26,213 bases of DNA from CALKGK01 sp964649515 (GTDB lineage Bacteria > Bacteroidota > Bacteroidia > Flavobacteriales_D > Sanyastnellaceae): the NCBI GenBank assembly GCA_964649515.1, contig CAZYPV010000047.1:1-26213 (forward strand), in the 5' to 3' direction. Of the stretch, positions 7,904 through 16,255 are shown piece by piece. Under the pieces are notes generated by a model that saw nothing but the letters and a program-made list of their open reading frames with translations, was not told the DNA's origin and made no database searches. The stretch's first letter is position 1; each line of letters starts with the position of its first letter. A program made the position numbers and the translations under genes.

Positions 7904-8598
7904 TGAAAAAAGCACCACTATTTATTTTAGGAGCAGCCCTTGTAGCCGCCTCTTGCAGCAGCACTGGCCCCACTACCCCCAGTTCAGCCAATTTGAGCAA
8001 TCAAAACGATTCACTGAGCTACGCCATTGGAGTATCCATGGGAGGTGTGATGAAGTCTCAAGGATTGGACTCTTTGGATGCTGACCTCATCGCCTTGGGA
8101 ATTCGCGAATTGTATTCTGATACAGCAGTGATGACTCCAGAAGATGCCGATATGTACACCCGAGTACAAATGCAAAAAATTCAAGACGAGAAAGACGCAG
8201 CAGCCAAAGCGGAAGGACTTGAGTGGCTTGCTGAAAACGGAGCTAAAGAAGGTGTTGTAACGCTTCCTAGTGGATTGCAATACAAAGTAATTGAAGAAGG
8301 AACCGGAGCATCACCCGATGGAAACGATCAAGTTACCGTAGATTACCGAGGAACCTTGATTGATGGAACTCAATTTGATAGCTCTTACGATCGTGGTAAC
8401 CCTGCAACTTTTCAATTGACGCAAGTTATTCGAGGATGGACTGAAGGTATCCCGACCATGAAAGAAGGCGGAAAAACCATTTTTTACATCCCCTCTGATT
8501 TGGGGTATGGAAGCCGTGCAGCACCAGGCGGGGCAATTCCAGCCAATTCTACCTTGATCTTTGAAGTAGAGTTGATCAGCGTTTCTCCAATCGACTAA
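7900..8598 (+). CDS. FKBP-type peptidyl-prolyl isomerase lipoprotein
   Basis: The 232-residue protein starts MMKK and has a lipobox (LVAASC, Cys19), so it is predicted to be lipid-anchored in the periplasm or outer membrane. A short N-terminal FkpA/Mip-like helical domain (about 36-112, DSLSYAIGVSMGGVM) for dimerisation precedes an FKBP domain (about 122-228). That domain carries the active-site residues Tyr149, Phe159/Asp160, Trp180 and Ile214 in VDYRGTLIDGTQFDSS, VIRGWTEGIPTM and GAIPANSTLIFEVELI. It should speed proline isomerisation in exported proteins. Either of two tandem ATGs (7900 or 7903) could be the start; the first gives the usual ATGA overlap with yaaA. Confidence 0.94.
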   Translation: MMKKAPLFILGAALVAASCSSTGPTTPSSANLSNQNDSLSYAIGVSMGGVMKSQGLDSLDADLIALGIRELYSDTAVMTPEDADMYTRVQMQKIQDEKDAAAKAEGLEWLAENGAKEGVVTLPSGLQYKVIEEGTGASPDGNDQVTVDYRGTLIDGTQFDSSYDRGNPATFQLTQVIRGWTEGIPTMKEGGKTIFYIPSDLGYGSRAAPGGAIPANSTLIFEVELISVSPID

Positions 8599-8608
8599 GC
8601 GCAGCATT

Positions 8609-9397
8609 GTGTTTGGAGCCCTACTCGCCGTTCTTGTTTTGCTTTTTGTCTTGTGGCAAGTGATCTACTTTATGCGACGCAAAAAACAACGGGCAGCGCT
8701 CTTACCCAAAACTTTCCCACCCGCTTGGACCCAATTTCTGGTTCAGCGGGTGGCTTTTTTTGAAAAACTGAATGCCGAGCAGCGAAAAGACTTTGAGCAA
8801 CGCGTATTGATCTTTTTGTCTGAAGTCGTCATCACCCCTGTAAAAACCCGAATTGACCACGAAGACCGCCTATTGATTGCTGCAGCGGCATTGATCCCCA
8901 TTTTTTATCTGGGTGAAAGCAGCTATCCCAACCTCAGAGAAGTATTGGTTTACCCCAATGCATTTGACCACGATCATCAATTCAAAGATCGAAAAGGCCG
9001 CATTGCCGGAATGGTGGGTAACGGATACATGAACGGAACCATGATCCTCTCAAAAACGAGCATTCTCGGTGGATTCATGAACAACAAAGACGCTCAAAAC
9101 ACCCCCATCCATGAATTCGTGCACCTCATAGATGCTTGGGATGGAGACATCGACGGGATTCCCAACGTCCTTCTTGACCAAAGTGCAGTTATTCCTTGGG
9201 TAGATGCGCTCCGTCAGGGGATTGATGAAGTGCGGAAAAACGAGAGCTCCATTGACGATTATGCGGGAACGAACAGCGCAGAATTTTTCGCCGTAAGTGC
9301 CGAGTATTTTTTTGAAAAGCCACAAAAGCTCCAAAAGGAACATCCAGAAATTTATCGATTGATGAAAAAAATGTTCCGAACTCCTGTGGAAAAATAG
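8609..9397 (+). CDS. MtfA-like zinc metallopeptidase (M90 family), membrane-anchored
   Basis: The 262-residue protein opens with a transmembrane segment (about residues 2-21) followed by basic MRRKKQR, then an M90/MtfA domain. His168-Glu169-x-x-His172 (PIHEFVHLIDAWDGD) is the zinc site, and the downstream AEFFAVSAEYFF (Glu225/Glu232) supplies the third ligand. GRIAGMVGNGYMNGTMILSK is typical of the family. E. coli MtfA is a soluble aminopeptidase that titrates the repressor Mlc; the anchored form here probably has a different partner. The start codon is GTG at 8609, 10 bases after the FKBP stop, and no ATG fits the hydrophobic N-terminus. Last gene of the operon; no clear hairpin follows. Confidence 0.92.
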   Translation: MFGALLAVLVLLFVLWQVIYFMRRKKQRAALLPKTFPPAWTQFLVQRVAFFEKLNAEQRKDFEQRVLIFLSEVVITPVKTRIDHEDRLLIAAAALIPIFYLGESSYPNLREVLVYPNAFDHDHQFKDRKGRIAGMVGNGYMNGTMILSKTSILGGFMNNKDAQNTPIHEFVHLIDAWDGDIDGIPNVLLDQSAVIPWVDALRQGIDEVRKNESSIDDYAGTNSAEFFAVSAEYFFEKPQKLQKEHPEIYRLMKKMFRTPVEK

Positions 9398-9471
9398 CCC
9401 GCTCCACATGTAACCCCTCCTTCCCTTCTTGAGTATACATGGTAACGACAGCTCCAAAAGTCGTCAAAACC

Positions 9472-12400
9472 ATGAAGCAAATCACTCTCCTTTATTGCCT
9501 GATCTTTTTGGCTCTGAGCGCTTCCAATGCTCAGGTTTCAAGCACCTCTTGTGGTTCTGAACAAGTGATGGAAAGAATGATGGATGCCGATTCGAATTAT
9601 GTTCGAAACATCTTCATCTTGAACAAAAGAGCCCGAGCTCTTGAACGTGTTCCAGCCAGCGAAAGAAGCAACGAGATTCACACCATTCCCGTTGTTTTTC
9701 ATATCATTCATGAGGGAGAGGCGGTTGGTCAAGGCTCCAACTTATCTGATGAGCAAATTCTAAGTGCCATGACGGCCTTGAATGAAGACTTTCGAAAAAT
9801 TGCGGGATCCAATGGTGATGGAGATGGAGCTGACATCGGCATTGAATTCTGCTTGGCGAAAAGAACTCCCGAGGGAAATGCCACCAACGGTATTGTTCGG
9901 GTTGATGGAAGCGTTGTTCCGCTTTATGCTGAAGAAGGCATTCGCGCCTCCGGAGATGAAGGGGCGGTTGAATTGGAGGTGAAAGCTTTATCTACTTGGC
10001 CGCGAGAAGACTACCTCAATGTTTGGGTGGTTAATGAAATTGAAAACAACGATGCCTTGAATGGAATTCAGGGCTACGCTTATTTCCCGGTCAACAATCC
10101 GGTTGACGGTGTAGTGATGCTACACAATGCCTTGGGTACTGTTGGCAACATCAAACCAAACACGGCGCTAAATCGAACTTTGAGCCATGAGGTGGGCCAT
10201 TATTTGGGCTTATACCACACTTTCCACAATACCAATGATTGCAACGCTGAGAGCAATTGCGAGAGTCAGGGCGATCGTGTTTGCGACACCCCTCCTACGA
10301 TTTTGAGTGTAAGTTGTGCTAACCCGGCGTGCAGTGGGACTCAACAAACAGAAAATTATATGGACTACACGGCTGAGTCGTGCAGAAACATGTTCACCGA
10401 AGGACAAAAAGTACGCATGCGCTCAACCTTGGAAAATGAGCGAACTTCCATCCTCTCTTCAGCGGGCTGTGTTCCCGTGACGGATTTTGACCTCGCGATT
10501 ACTGAAATTACGTCTCCCGTTCAAAGCTCTTGCAGCAATGCCCTTTCTCCACGAGTACGACTTACGAACTACGGAAATGAGAGCGTAACGGCTGCTAACA
10601 TCCAATATGGTATCGACGGTGGTTTTGATTTTGATTTCTCATGGTCTGGAAACCTTGCCAGTGGAAGCTCCATTTTGATTGATTTGCCAGGAATTTCAAG
10701 TCCGATCGGCAATCATACCTTCAACGCACGCAGTCAAAATCCCAATGGTCAAACCGACCAAAATGAGAGCAACGATGCCCTCAGCGGAGATTACACCATT
10801 GCCAATGGAGCCAGCTTCAATCTTGCCGTAACGCTGGATTATTTTGGGACTGAAAACACATGGAGCATCGTGGATGAAAATGCTTTAGAGGTGGCCAGTG
10901 GCGGACCATACATCAACAACAGTCAAGGATTGGTAATGAACGAATCCGTGTGCCTCAATGAAGGGTGCTATACCTTTTGGTTTTTTGATGCCTATGGGGA
11001 CGGAATGAGCTTCACCAATGGAAACTACCTCTTTAGCGACAGTGAAGGAAATGAAATTGCCGCCAACGCTGGAAATTTTGGAGATGAAGTAGCACACCCA
11101 TTTTGTGTGGAGGTGGAAAACAACGCTGTGGCCCCAAATGCCAACTTCAACGCGAGTGAAACCAATGTTTGTGCAGGGTCTTCCATCGATTTTCAGGATA
11201 CCAGTTTGAACGAGCCGAGCACTTGGTCTTGGAGTTTTCCGGGAGGTAGTCCGGCCAGCAGCAATCAAGTCAACCCTCAAAACATCACCTATTCTACTCC
11301 AGGAGTATATGAAGTGGTACTCACCGTGAGCAACGAAGCCGGCAGCGATACCGAAACAAAAACGAGCTACATTACCGTCAACGCTGCTCCCAGCATTTCT
11401 CTGAACGCCACGAACCCAAGCTGTTTCGGGCTCAATAATGGTAGCGTAACCCTCTCAGGAGCACCCGCGGGAAGCAATGTTCTTTGGAGCACAGGAGCGA
11501 ACGGTTCCAACATCAACGCTCTGGCCCCGGGAACCTACAGTGTTACCGTGAGTACTGGTCCGACTTGCTCCTCCACAGCAAGTATAAATTTGAGCGCACC
11601 GAATGAAATTGAAAGCAACTTCAATCTCAACTCCCCTTCTTGCTTTGGTGAAAACAACGGAAGCATTCAAGTCAACGCTTCGGGAGGTACCCCTCCGTTC
11701 AACTATTCTTGGAGCACGGGAAGTACGGCTACTCAAATCAATAATTTGACTTCAGGACAATACACCTGTACCATCACCGATGCCAACAATTGCAGCAGTT
11801 CAAACACGGTCTTACTTCAAGAACCATCCGCTTTGAATTTGAACCTAAGTGTTTTGAACATCTCTTGCGATGGCGACTTGGGTTCAGCGAGCATCTCTCC
11901 TTCTGGTGGAACTGCTCCGTACACGGTTTTTTGGAGCACCAACTCTTCGAACATGGGAATCGATCAGCTTGCGGCTGGAGACTATTCTGTGAGTGTTTTT
12001 GATGCGAATGCCTGCAGTATCACTGAGAATTTTACCGTTGTTGATGGAAACGAACTCAACATCATCCCCAACATTCAAGGAGTTTCGTGTACTGGCGAGA
12101 ATGACGGATCCATTTCCATTGACATTCTTGGAGGAACCGGGAATTACAACATCTCTTGGTCGAACGGAAGTAACAGTACATCCATCAACAACCTTGGAAC
12201 TGGAGTGTACAGCGTGAACATCATCGATGAAAACGGATGTCTTGGAGAAGCGAGTTTTACTGTTCCTGAGAGCAATCCCATCAATATCAGCATCTTTAAA
12301 TCCGACATCTCCTGCAACGGCTTAAGCGATGGAAGCGCACAAGCCAGTATCAGTGGGGGGACCCCTCCTTACACTTTAAACTGGTCGAACAATGCCAGTA

Positions 12401-13596
12401 CCAACGCCATTTCCAACCTTGCAGCGGGAATTTATACCCTGGAGGTTGAAGATGCCAATGCTTGCTTTGGAAGTGAGAGCATCAACATTATTGAGCCCAG
12501 TTTAATGAGCGCCAATATTTCTGTTCTCAGCAATGAAAGCTGCGAAGGTGGAGATGGAGCACTCGCTGTAAACGTTCTTGGCGGAACACCCGGATATACC
12601 GTCAATTGGAACACCGGAGCAATAGGCATGGTGCTAGACAACTTGGTAGCCAACGAATATTCAGCAACGATTGTAGATGCTGGAGGATGTTCTTTGAACC
12701 TTGCTGGCGAAGTCATTTTCGATTGTGAAATTGCCGTTCCATCCAGCATGCTCATCGATGCAGACTGCGGAGCAACAGCATTGCATTTGGACGACTACAT
12801 TCATTGCAATGCCGTGGATGGAGCAGAAATGTACCAATGGAAGGTAGAGAACTTTGCAGCGGGTTTATTCTCCGAGAGCTACACCATGGGCAACAACCCC
12901 TCTTTATTGCTTAGTGAGATTAACGGCTTGGAATATGCGATGAACGCTACTGTTCAAATCCGTGTTCAAAAAGAAGGAACTTGGTCTGCCTACGGTCCGG
13001 CGTGCCTCATTTCCACCTCGGATGATGTACCGGGCGCCCTCCTTTTCAAAAGCGACTGCGGTGCAACCCTTGAGCTTCAAGATCAATTGAATTGCACCTC
13101 TGTGGCTGGCGCTTACGCCTATGAATGGGAAATAGCCGATGCTGAAAACAGCGCTGTTTTTCAAAGCTACGTTAACCTCTTGAATTTGAGTCCGGAAATG
13201 GGCATTGAACCTGGCGGAAACTACACCGTCCGTGTTCGGGTACAAGTTGGAAATCTTTTCAGCGAATGGAGCAGTGCTTGCCCCATCAGCATCGAAACCA
13301 CTTCCAACCTGAATGAGCTCTTCTCCAATGAAAGTGGATTCCGCTTATATCCAAACCCATCGAATGGTGAAGAAATTTCCATTGAAATGTGGAACCTTTC
13401 TGGAACACTTGACGTAATAGAACTCAAAGTCTTCAATACTGGTGGAAAGCTGATTGAGAACATTCAACTTTCCCCCATGGGAGAAGCAAGATTTACAACC
13501 ACCTACCGATTTGGTCGTCGCCTCGCAGCAGGATTGTACTTCGTGCAATATCAGCTCGGGAATGACCTCAAAGAAGAGAAGTTGATTGTTAGATGA
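9472..13596 (+). CDS. Large T9SS-exported M43 metalloprotease with PKD and SprB-type repeats
   Basis: The 1374-residue protein uses the ATG at 9472, which gives a clean signal peptide (MKQITLLYCLIFLALSASNA). The ATG at 9439 would add 11 polar residues. The M43 (cytophagalysin/pappalysin-type) domain spans about 30-330. TIPVVFHIIHEG opens it, His239-Glu-x-x-His243-x-x-Gly-x-x-His249 binds zinc, NYMDY is the Met-turn, and a cysteine-rich insert sits between them. A CARDB-like segment (about 335-445), a YGDG module (about 450-548) and a PKD domain (about 553-636) follow. Six SprB-type repeats of about 74 residues (about 640-1084), two copies of an uncharacterised DCGAT module and a type A T9SS sorting domain (YPNPSNG...LAAGLYFVQY...KLIVR) complete the chain. 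A surface-bound protease with long adhesin-like stalk is the likely role. A strong terminator follows at 13631-13664. Confidence 0.93.
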   Translation: MKQITLLYCLIFLALSASNAQVSSTSCGSEQVMERMMDADSNYVRNIFILNKRARALERVPASERSNEIHTIPVVFHIIHEGEAVGQGSNLSDEQILSAMTALNEDFRKIAGSNGDGDGADIGIEFCLAKRTPEGNATNGIVRVDGSVVPLYAEEGIRASGDEGAVELEVKALSTWPREDYLNVWVVNEIENNDALNGIQGYAYFPVNNPVDGVVMLHNALGTVGNIKPNTALNRTLSHEVGHYLGLYHTFHNTNDCNAESNCESQGDRVCDTPPTILSVSCANPACSGTQQTENYMDYTAESCRNMFTEGQKVRMRSTLENERTSILSSAGCVPVTDFDLAITEITSPVQSSCSNALSPRVRLTNYGNESVTAANIQYGIDGGFDFDFSWSGNLASGSSILIDLPGISSPIGNHTFNARSQNPNGQTDQNESNDALSGDYTIANGASFNLAVTLDYFGTENTWSIVDENALEVASGGPYINNSQGLVMNESVCLNEGCYTFWFFDAYGDGMSFTNGNYLFSDSEGNEIAANAGNFGDEVAHPFCVEVENNAVAPNANFNASETNVCAGSSIDFQDTSLNEPSTWSWSFPGGSPASSNQVNPQNITYSTPGVYEVVLTVSNEAGSDTETKTSYITVNAAPSISLNATNPSCFGLNNGSVTLSGAPAGSNVLWSTGANGSNINALAPGTYSVTVSTGPTCSSTASINLSAPNEIESNFNLNSPSCFGENNGSIQVNASGGTPPFNYSWSTGSTATQINNLTSGQYTCTITDANNCSSSNTVLLQEPSALNLNLSVLNISCDGDLGSASISPSGGTAPYTVFWSTNSSNMGIDQLAAGDYSVSVFDANACSITENFTVVDGNELNIIPNIQGVSCTGENDGSISIDILGGTGNYNISWSNGSNSTSINNLGTGVYSVNIIDENGCLGEASFTVPESNPINISIFKSDISCNGLSDGSAQASISGGTPPYTLNWSNNASTNAISNLAAGIYTLEVEDANACFGSESINIIEPSLMSANISVLSNESCEGGDGALAVNVLGGTPGYTVNWNTGAIGMVLDNLVANEYSATIVDAGGCSLNLAGEVIFDCEIAVPSSMLIDADCGATALHLDDYIHCNAVDGAEMYQWKVENFAAGLFSESYTMGNNPSLLLSEINGLEYAMNATVQIRVQKEGTWSAYGPACLISTSDDVPGALLFKSDCGATLELQDQLNCTSVAGAYAYEWEIADAENSAVFQSYVNLLNLSPEMGIEPGGNYTVRVRVQVGNLFSEWSSACPISIETTSNLNELFSNESGFRLYPNPSNGEEISIEMWNLSGTLDVIELKVFNTGGKLIENIQLSPMGEARFTTTYRFGRRLAAGLYFVQYQLGNDLKEEKLIVR
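11389..12729 (+). repeat. Six tandem SprB-type repeats inside the M43 protease gene
   Basis: Six copies of about 74 residues share the layout x-S-C-x-G-x-x-D/N-G-S, then SGGTPPY-x-x-x-W-S, then N-L-x-x-G-x-Y-x-V-x-x-x-D-A-N-x-C. Copies begin near 11389, 11617, 11839, 12055, 12283 and 12511. SprB repeats are known from the gliding adhesin of Flavobacterium johnsoniae. Here they probably act as a spacer or adhesive stalk. Confidence 0.85.
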
Positions 13597-13630
13597 TATA
13601 GGGTGGAGACCAATTTACTTGGTCAAAGAA

Positions 13631-13664
13631 AGGCCCGCTTTTCCTCACGGAGAGCGGGCTTTTT
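13631..13664 (+). terminator. Intrinsic terminator after the M43 protease gene
   Basis: GCCCGCT (13633-13639) pairs perfectly with AGCGGGC (13653-13659), with weaker flanking pairs and a 13-base loop. A run of five T follows at 13660-13664. The position, 35 bases after the stop at 13596, fits termination on the plus strand. The gene ending at 13693 on the other strand may also use the hairpin, though the minus-strand tail is not T-rich. Confidence 0.8.
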
Positions 13665-13692
13665 GATGCTCATTATTTTTGGTCTGATCGCT

Positions 13693-14694
13693 CTAGTTAA
13701 TCGGATAGACAATTTTCGTTTGATACTCTTCTGGTCCCGAAACATCTGCTGGATCATTTACATACATCTCGTAAGGGGAAAACCGGAGCTCCAAGGCATT
13801 GCTTTCAAGATATTCATCCATGGCCATCCAGGTACTACCCGTGCTTTCATAAGGACCCGTGTGCACTGCGGAAATGGTTTTTCCTCCGGGAATGTACCCC
13901 AAATTCAAGGTCGTATCCACGGGAATACTATCGGCAACAAGCATGGCAAATTCAGCATCCATCACACCTTCATCATAGCGATGCACGATAAACAAGGGTG
14001 CAGCGATGGCTTGAGCTTCTGCCGCAGCAATGGCTGCCATAATTTTGGAATAAGCCATGGCGTGAAGTTCGCCCCCAGCCATGTCGGCATCGGTAAGTCC
14101 GTTCTTCGCCCAGCCCACATACCAAGCTCCTTCTGTGGTCTCCATTTCTGCAGAAAAGTATTCTTTACCTTCAATAAATGCTTTGAGTTGATCCAAACTT
14201 TGTCGGTAATCCTTTGTCACATTTTTTTCAATTTGAAAAATCACGAAGAAAAAGCGTGAAACAAAGTCAATGTTTTCCTGATCCATGGTCCAGCTAACGA
14301 GTGTGCCTCCATCTTGGGCTTCCAAATTCCAAGCTGCATAGCTGGCTTGCTCCACTCCTTCGAAATTCATTTCCATTTTCATGCTTTTCCCAACTTCTGC
14401 CTCGATGATCTCTTGACTCCCATTTCCTTCTTGCTTGCTCTTCCAAGAATTGATGGCACCCAAGCCTTTTTCAGCGCCTGAGTAGTTGTGCACCATGGCG
14501 GTATCTCTCGTTTGCCATGCGCCCCACTCTTCCCAAGTTCGGAGATTGGATATTTCGGAATAGACCTCTGCCGGACTCGCGGAGATCATTACTGTTTCTT
14601 TCACGTGCATTTCTGACGGGCCAGCAGCCGCAATGATGCAGAAGGCCAAAACGAGGACCGCCAGCACCATCAAGATAATTTTTAAGATTTTCAT
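13693..14694 (-). CDS. Membrane-anchored SRPBCC plus GyrI-like domain protein
   Basis: The 333-residue form starts at the ATG at 14694-14692, giving a hydrophobic N-terminal segment (MKILKIILMVLAVLVLAFCIIAAA). A longer in-frame start at 14808 would place 38 uncharacteristic residues ahead of it. Residues about 28-175 form an SRPBCC/polyketide-cyclase-like domain (VKETVMISASPAEVYSEISN, WEEWGAW, EGVEQASYAAWNLE). Residues about 205-333 form a GyrI-like small-molecule-binding domain (GGKTISAVHTGPYES, WMAMDEYLES, RFSPYEMYVNDP ending KIVYPIN). Both folds bind hydrophobic or small ligands; no enzyme activity is evident. This combination is common in Bacteroidota but uncharacterised. The gene is divergent from the DUF819 transporter. 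Confidence 0.88.
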   Translation of the reverse strand: MKILKIILMVLAVLVLAFCIIAAAGPSEMHVKETVMISASPAEVYSEISNLRTWEEWGAWQTRDTAMVHNYSGAEKGLGAINSWKSKQEGNGSQEIIEAEVGKSMKMEMNFEGVEQASYAAWNLEAQDGGTLVSWTMDQENIDFVSRFFFVIFQIEKNVTKDYRQSLDQLKAFIEGKEYFSAEMETTEGAWYVGWAKNGLTDADMAGGELHAMAYSKIMAAIAAAEAQAIAAPLFIVHRYDEGVMDAEFAMLVADSIPVDTTLNLGYIPGGKTISAVHTGPYESTGSTWMAMDEYLESNALELRFSPYEMYVNDPADVSGPEEYQTKIVYPIN

Positions 14695-14783
14695 TGTATT
14701 TGGGGTTAAGGTGTTGTGTATCGAATGTACGAAATCAAATGGCACATTTGCAAAATGCCAAAGAGGCGTTGTACCTTGGCCGA
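14695..14783. promoter_or_regulatory. Divergent promoter region between the SRPBCC and DUF819 genes
   Basis: On the plus strand TTTG (14747-14750) and TACCTTGG (14772-14779; one mismatch to TAnnTTTG) lie 4 bases before the chosen DUF819 start. On the minus strand TTTG (14754-14751) and TACATTCG (14729-14722; one mismatch) lie 27 bases before the SRPBCC start. Both are imperfect matches with plausible spacing, so they are candidates only. The two -33 elements would overlap nearly completely. Confidence 0.35.
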
Positions 14784-16082
14784 ATGGAAGAAGCAATTGA
14801 AAAAGCACCTGCTCTCATTACCAACGATGCCGTTGTTTTGGGAATTTTATTGGTCATTTTAGGAGGTTTATTTTACCTGAACAAACTCAAAGTATTTCAG
14901 CAAATATTTCGTTTCATCCCCCTGCTTCTCCTGTGTTACTTCATTCCAGCGATTGTAAACAGCTTCAACATCATTGATGGCGAAGCATCGAACTTGTATT
15001 TTGTGGCTTCGAGGTACTTGCTCCCAGCAGCCTTAATTTTATTGTGTTTGAGCATTGATTTGAAGGGAATTATTTCGCTCGGACCAAAAGCCATCATCAT
15101 GTTTTTCTCCGCCACTTTTGGCATTGTGATCGGTGGTCCGATTGCCCTCCTGCTCGTTTCATGGATTGAACCCAGTGTACTCGGAGGCGATGACCCCGAA
15201 GCATATTGGCGCGGACTCAGTACCATTGCGGGATCTTGGATTGGTGGTGGTGCAAACCAAACAGCCATGAAAGAAATTAGTCAGACCACCGACACTCAGT
15301 TTTCGGCCATGATTATCGTTGATGTGATCGTTGCCAACATTTGGATGGCCGTGCTGCTTATTGGTGCTGGAATGAGTTCAAGCATTGATCGCTGGTTTAA
15401 AGCAGATAATTCGGCAGTAGAAAGCTTGAAAAATCGCGTGGAATCTTACCAAGCCAGCATTCAACGTTACACCACTTTTCCCGACCTCATGGTCATTGCC
15501 GCCATTGCATTTGGTGGAGTGGCTCTTGCTCATCTTGTGGCCGACGGAGTAGCTCCCAGCATCTCCAGCAGTTTTTCGTCCATTCTCGAAAGCAACCCGA
15601 ATTCTTGGGTGAAATACCTCAGTTCGCTTGAAAGTGGATTCTTTTGGTTGATCATCACCGCAACCATAGTGGGTATCGCATTATCATTTACCAAAGCCCG
15701 CAACTATGAAGGCGCGGGATCTTCGAAGATTGGAAGTGTTTTTCTTTATGTTTTGGTGGGAACCTTGGGCATGAAAATGAACCTCCCCGAACTGATCAAT
15801 AACTGGGATCAGTATTGGGCAGTGATTCTCATTGGTTTGATTTGGATGTTTGTTCACATCGTTTTCTTGTTGATCATGGCCTTCGTCACCAAATCGCCAT
15901 TTTTCTTTGTTGCTGTCGGCAGTCAGGCCAATGTTGGAGGTGCCGCCAGTGCTCCTGTTGTTGCTTCCGCCTTCTCTCCTGCCCTTGCCCCTGTTGGTGT
16001 GCTTTTGGCTGTTTTGGGATATGCCGTAGGTACCGTGGCAGCGATTCTTTGTATGGGAATCATGCAGTCTTTATCCATGTGA
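14784..16082 (+). CDS. DUF819 (YjcL-like) multi-pass membrane protein
   Basis: The predicted protein has 432 residues and about ten to eleven transmembrane segments. PALITNDAVVLGILLVILGG opens it as in other DUF819 members. Two glycine-rich motifs are conserved in the family: GSWIGGGANQTAMKEI in the first half and VGSQANVGGAASAPVVASAF in the second. This gives the two-repeat layout usual for secondary transporters. The substrate is unknown. A hydrophilic loop (KADNSAVESLKNRVESYQ) separates the halves. The start at 14784 is preferred because a promoter-like box ends 4 bases upstream and homologues begin near this point. ATG at 14739 is an in-frame alternative that adds 15 residues. Confidence 0.87.
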   Translation: MEEAIEKAPALITNDAVVLGILLVILGGLFYLNKLKVFQQIFRFIPLLLLCYFIPAIVNSFNIIDGEASNLYFVASRYLLPAALILLCLSIDLKGIISLGPKAIIMFFSATFGIVIGGPIALLLVSWIEPSVLGGDDPEAYWRGLSTIAGSWIGGGANQTAMKEISQTTDTQFSAMIIVDVIVANIWMAVLLIGAGMSSSIDRWFKADNSAVESLKNRVESYQASIQRYTTFPDLMVIAAIAFGGVALAHLVADGVAPSISSSFSSILESNPNSWVKYLSSLESGFFWLIITATIVGIALSFTKARNYEGAGSSKIGSVFLYVLVGTLGMKMNLPELINNWDQYWAVILIGLIWMFVHIVFLLIMAFVTKSPFFFVAVGSQANVGGAASAPVVASAFSPALAPVGVLLAVLGYAVGTVAAILCMGIMQSLSM

Positions 16083-16255
16083 TGAACTTGAGGTAGCTTA
16101 AGCAACTTTTTAGACGGTCGCGGGTTGTTTAGGGATAGAAAAAGACATGAAAACTCAATTCACCACCTTGATGCCGGGCGAGTTCAGGTGCTGAATACGT
16201 TAAGATACTTTATATCTATATTAAAGCGGATATAACTTAAATAAAAAAAAAGTCC
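16083..16255. other. AT-rich intergenic stretch upstream of the FrnE-like gene
   Basis: The first part contains a weak hairpin (CTTGAG 16087-16092 with CTTAAG 16097-16102, then T5 at 16107-16111) that may end the DUF819 transcript. A 15-codon open frame lies at 16147-16194. The last 60 bases are very AT-rich and include nine A residues (16242-16250) just before the ATG at 16256. That resembles the A-rich leaders that replace Shine-Dalgarno sites in Bacteroidota. No exact TAnnTTTG box was found. Confidence 0.4.

Noticed and set aside
9439..9471. Upstream ATG for the M43 protease
   Set aside because: It adds 11 polar residues ahead of the signal peptide; the ATG at 9472 gives a standard export signal.
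11455..12755. Several antisense open frames across the SprB-type repeats
   Set aside because: They mirror repeat codons on the opposite strand and have no export signal, family motif or start context.
14695..14808. Longer N-terminus for the SRPBCC/GyrI-like protein
   Set aside because: The added residues do not resemble a signal or domain and run into the divergent transporter's region; the ATG at 14694 begins directly at the hydrophobic segment.
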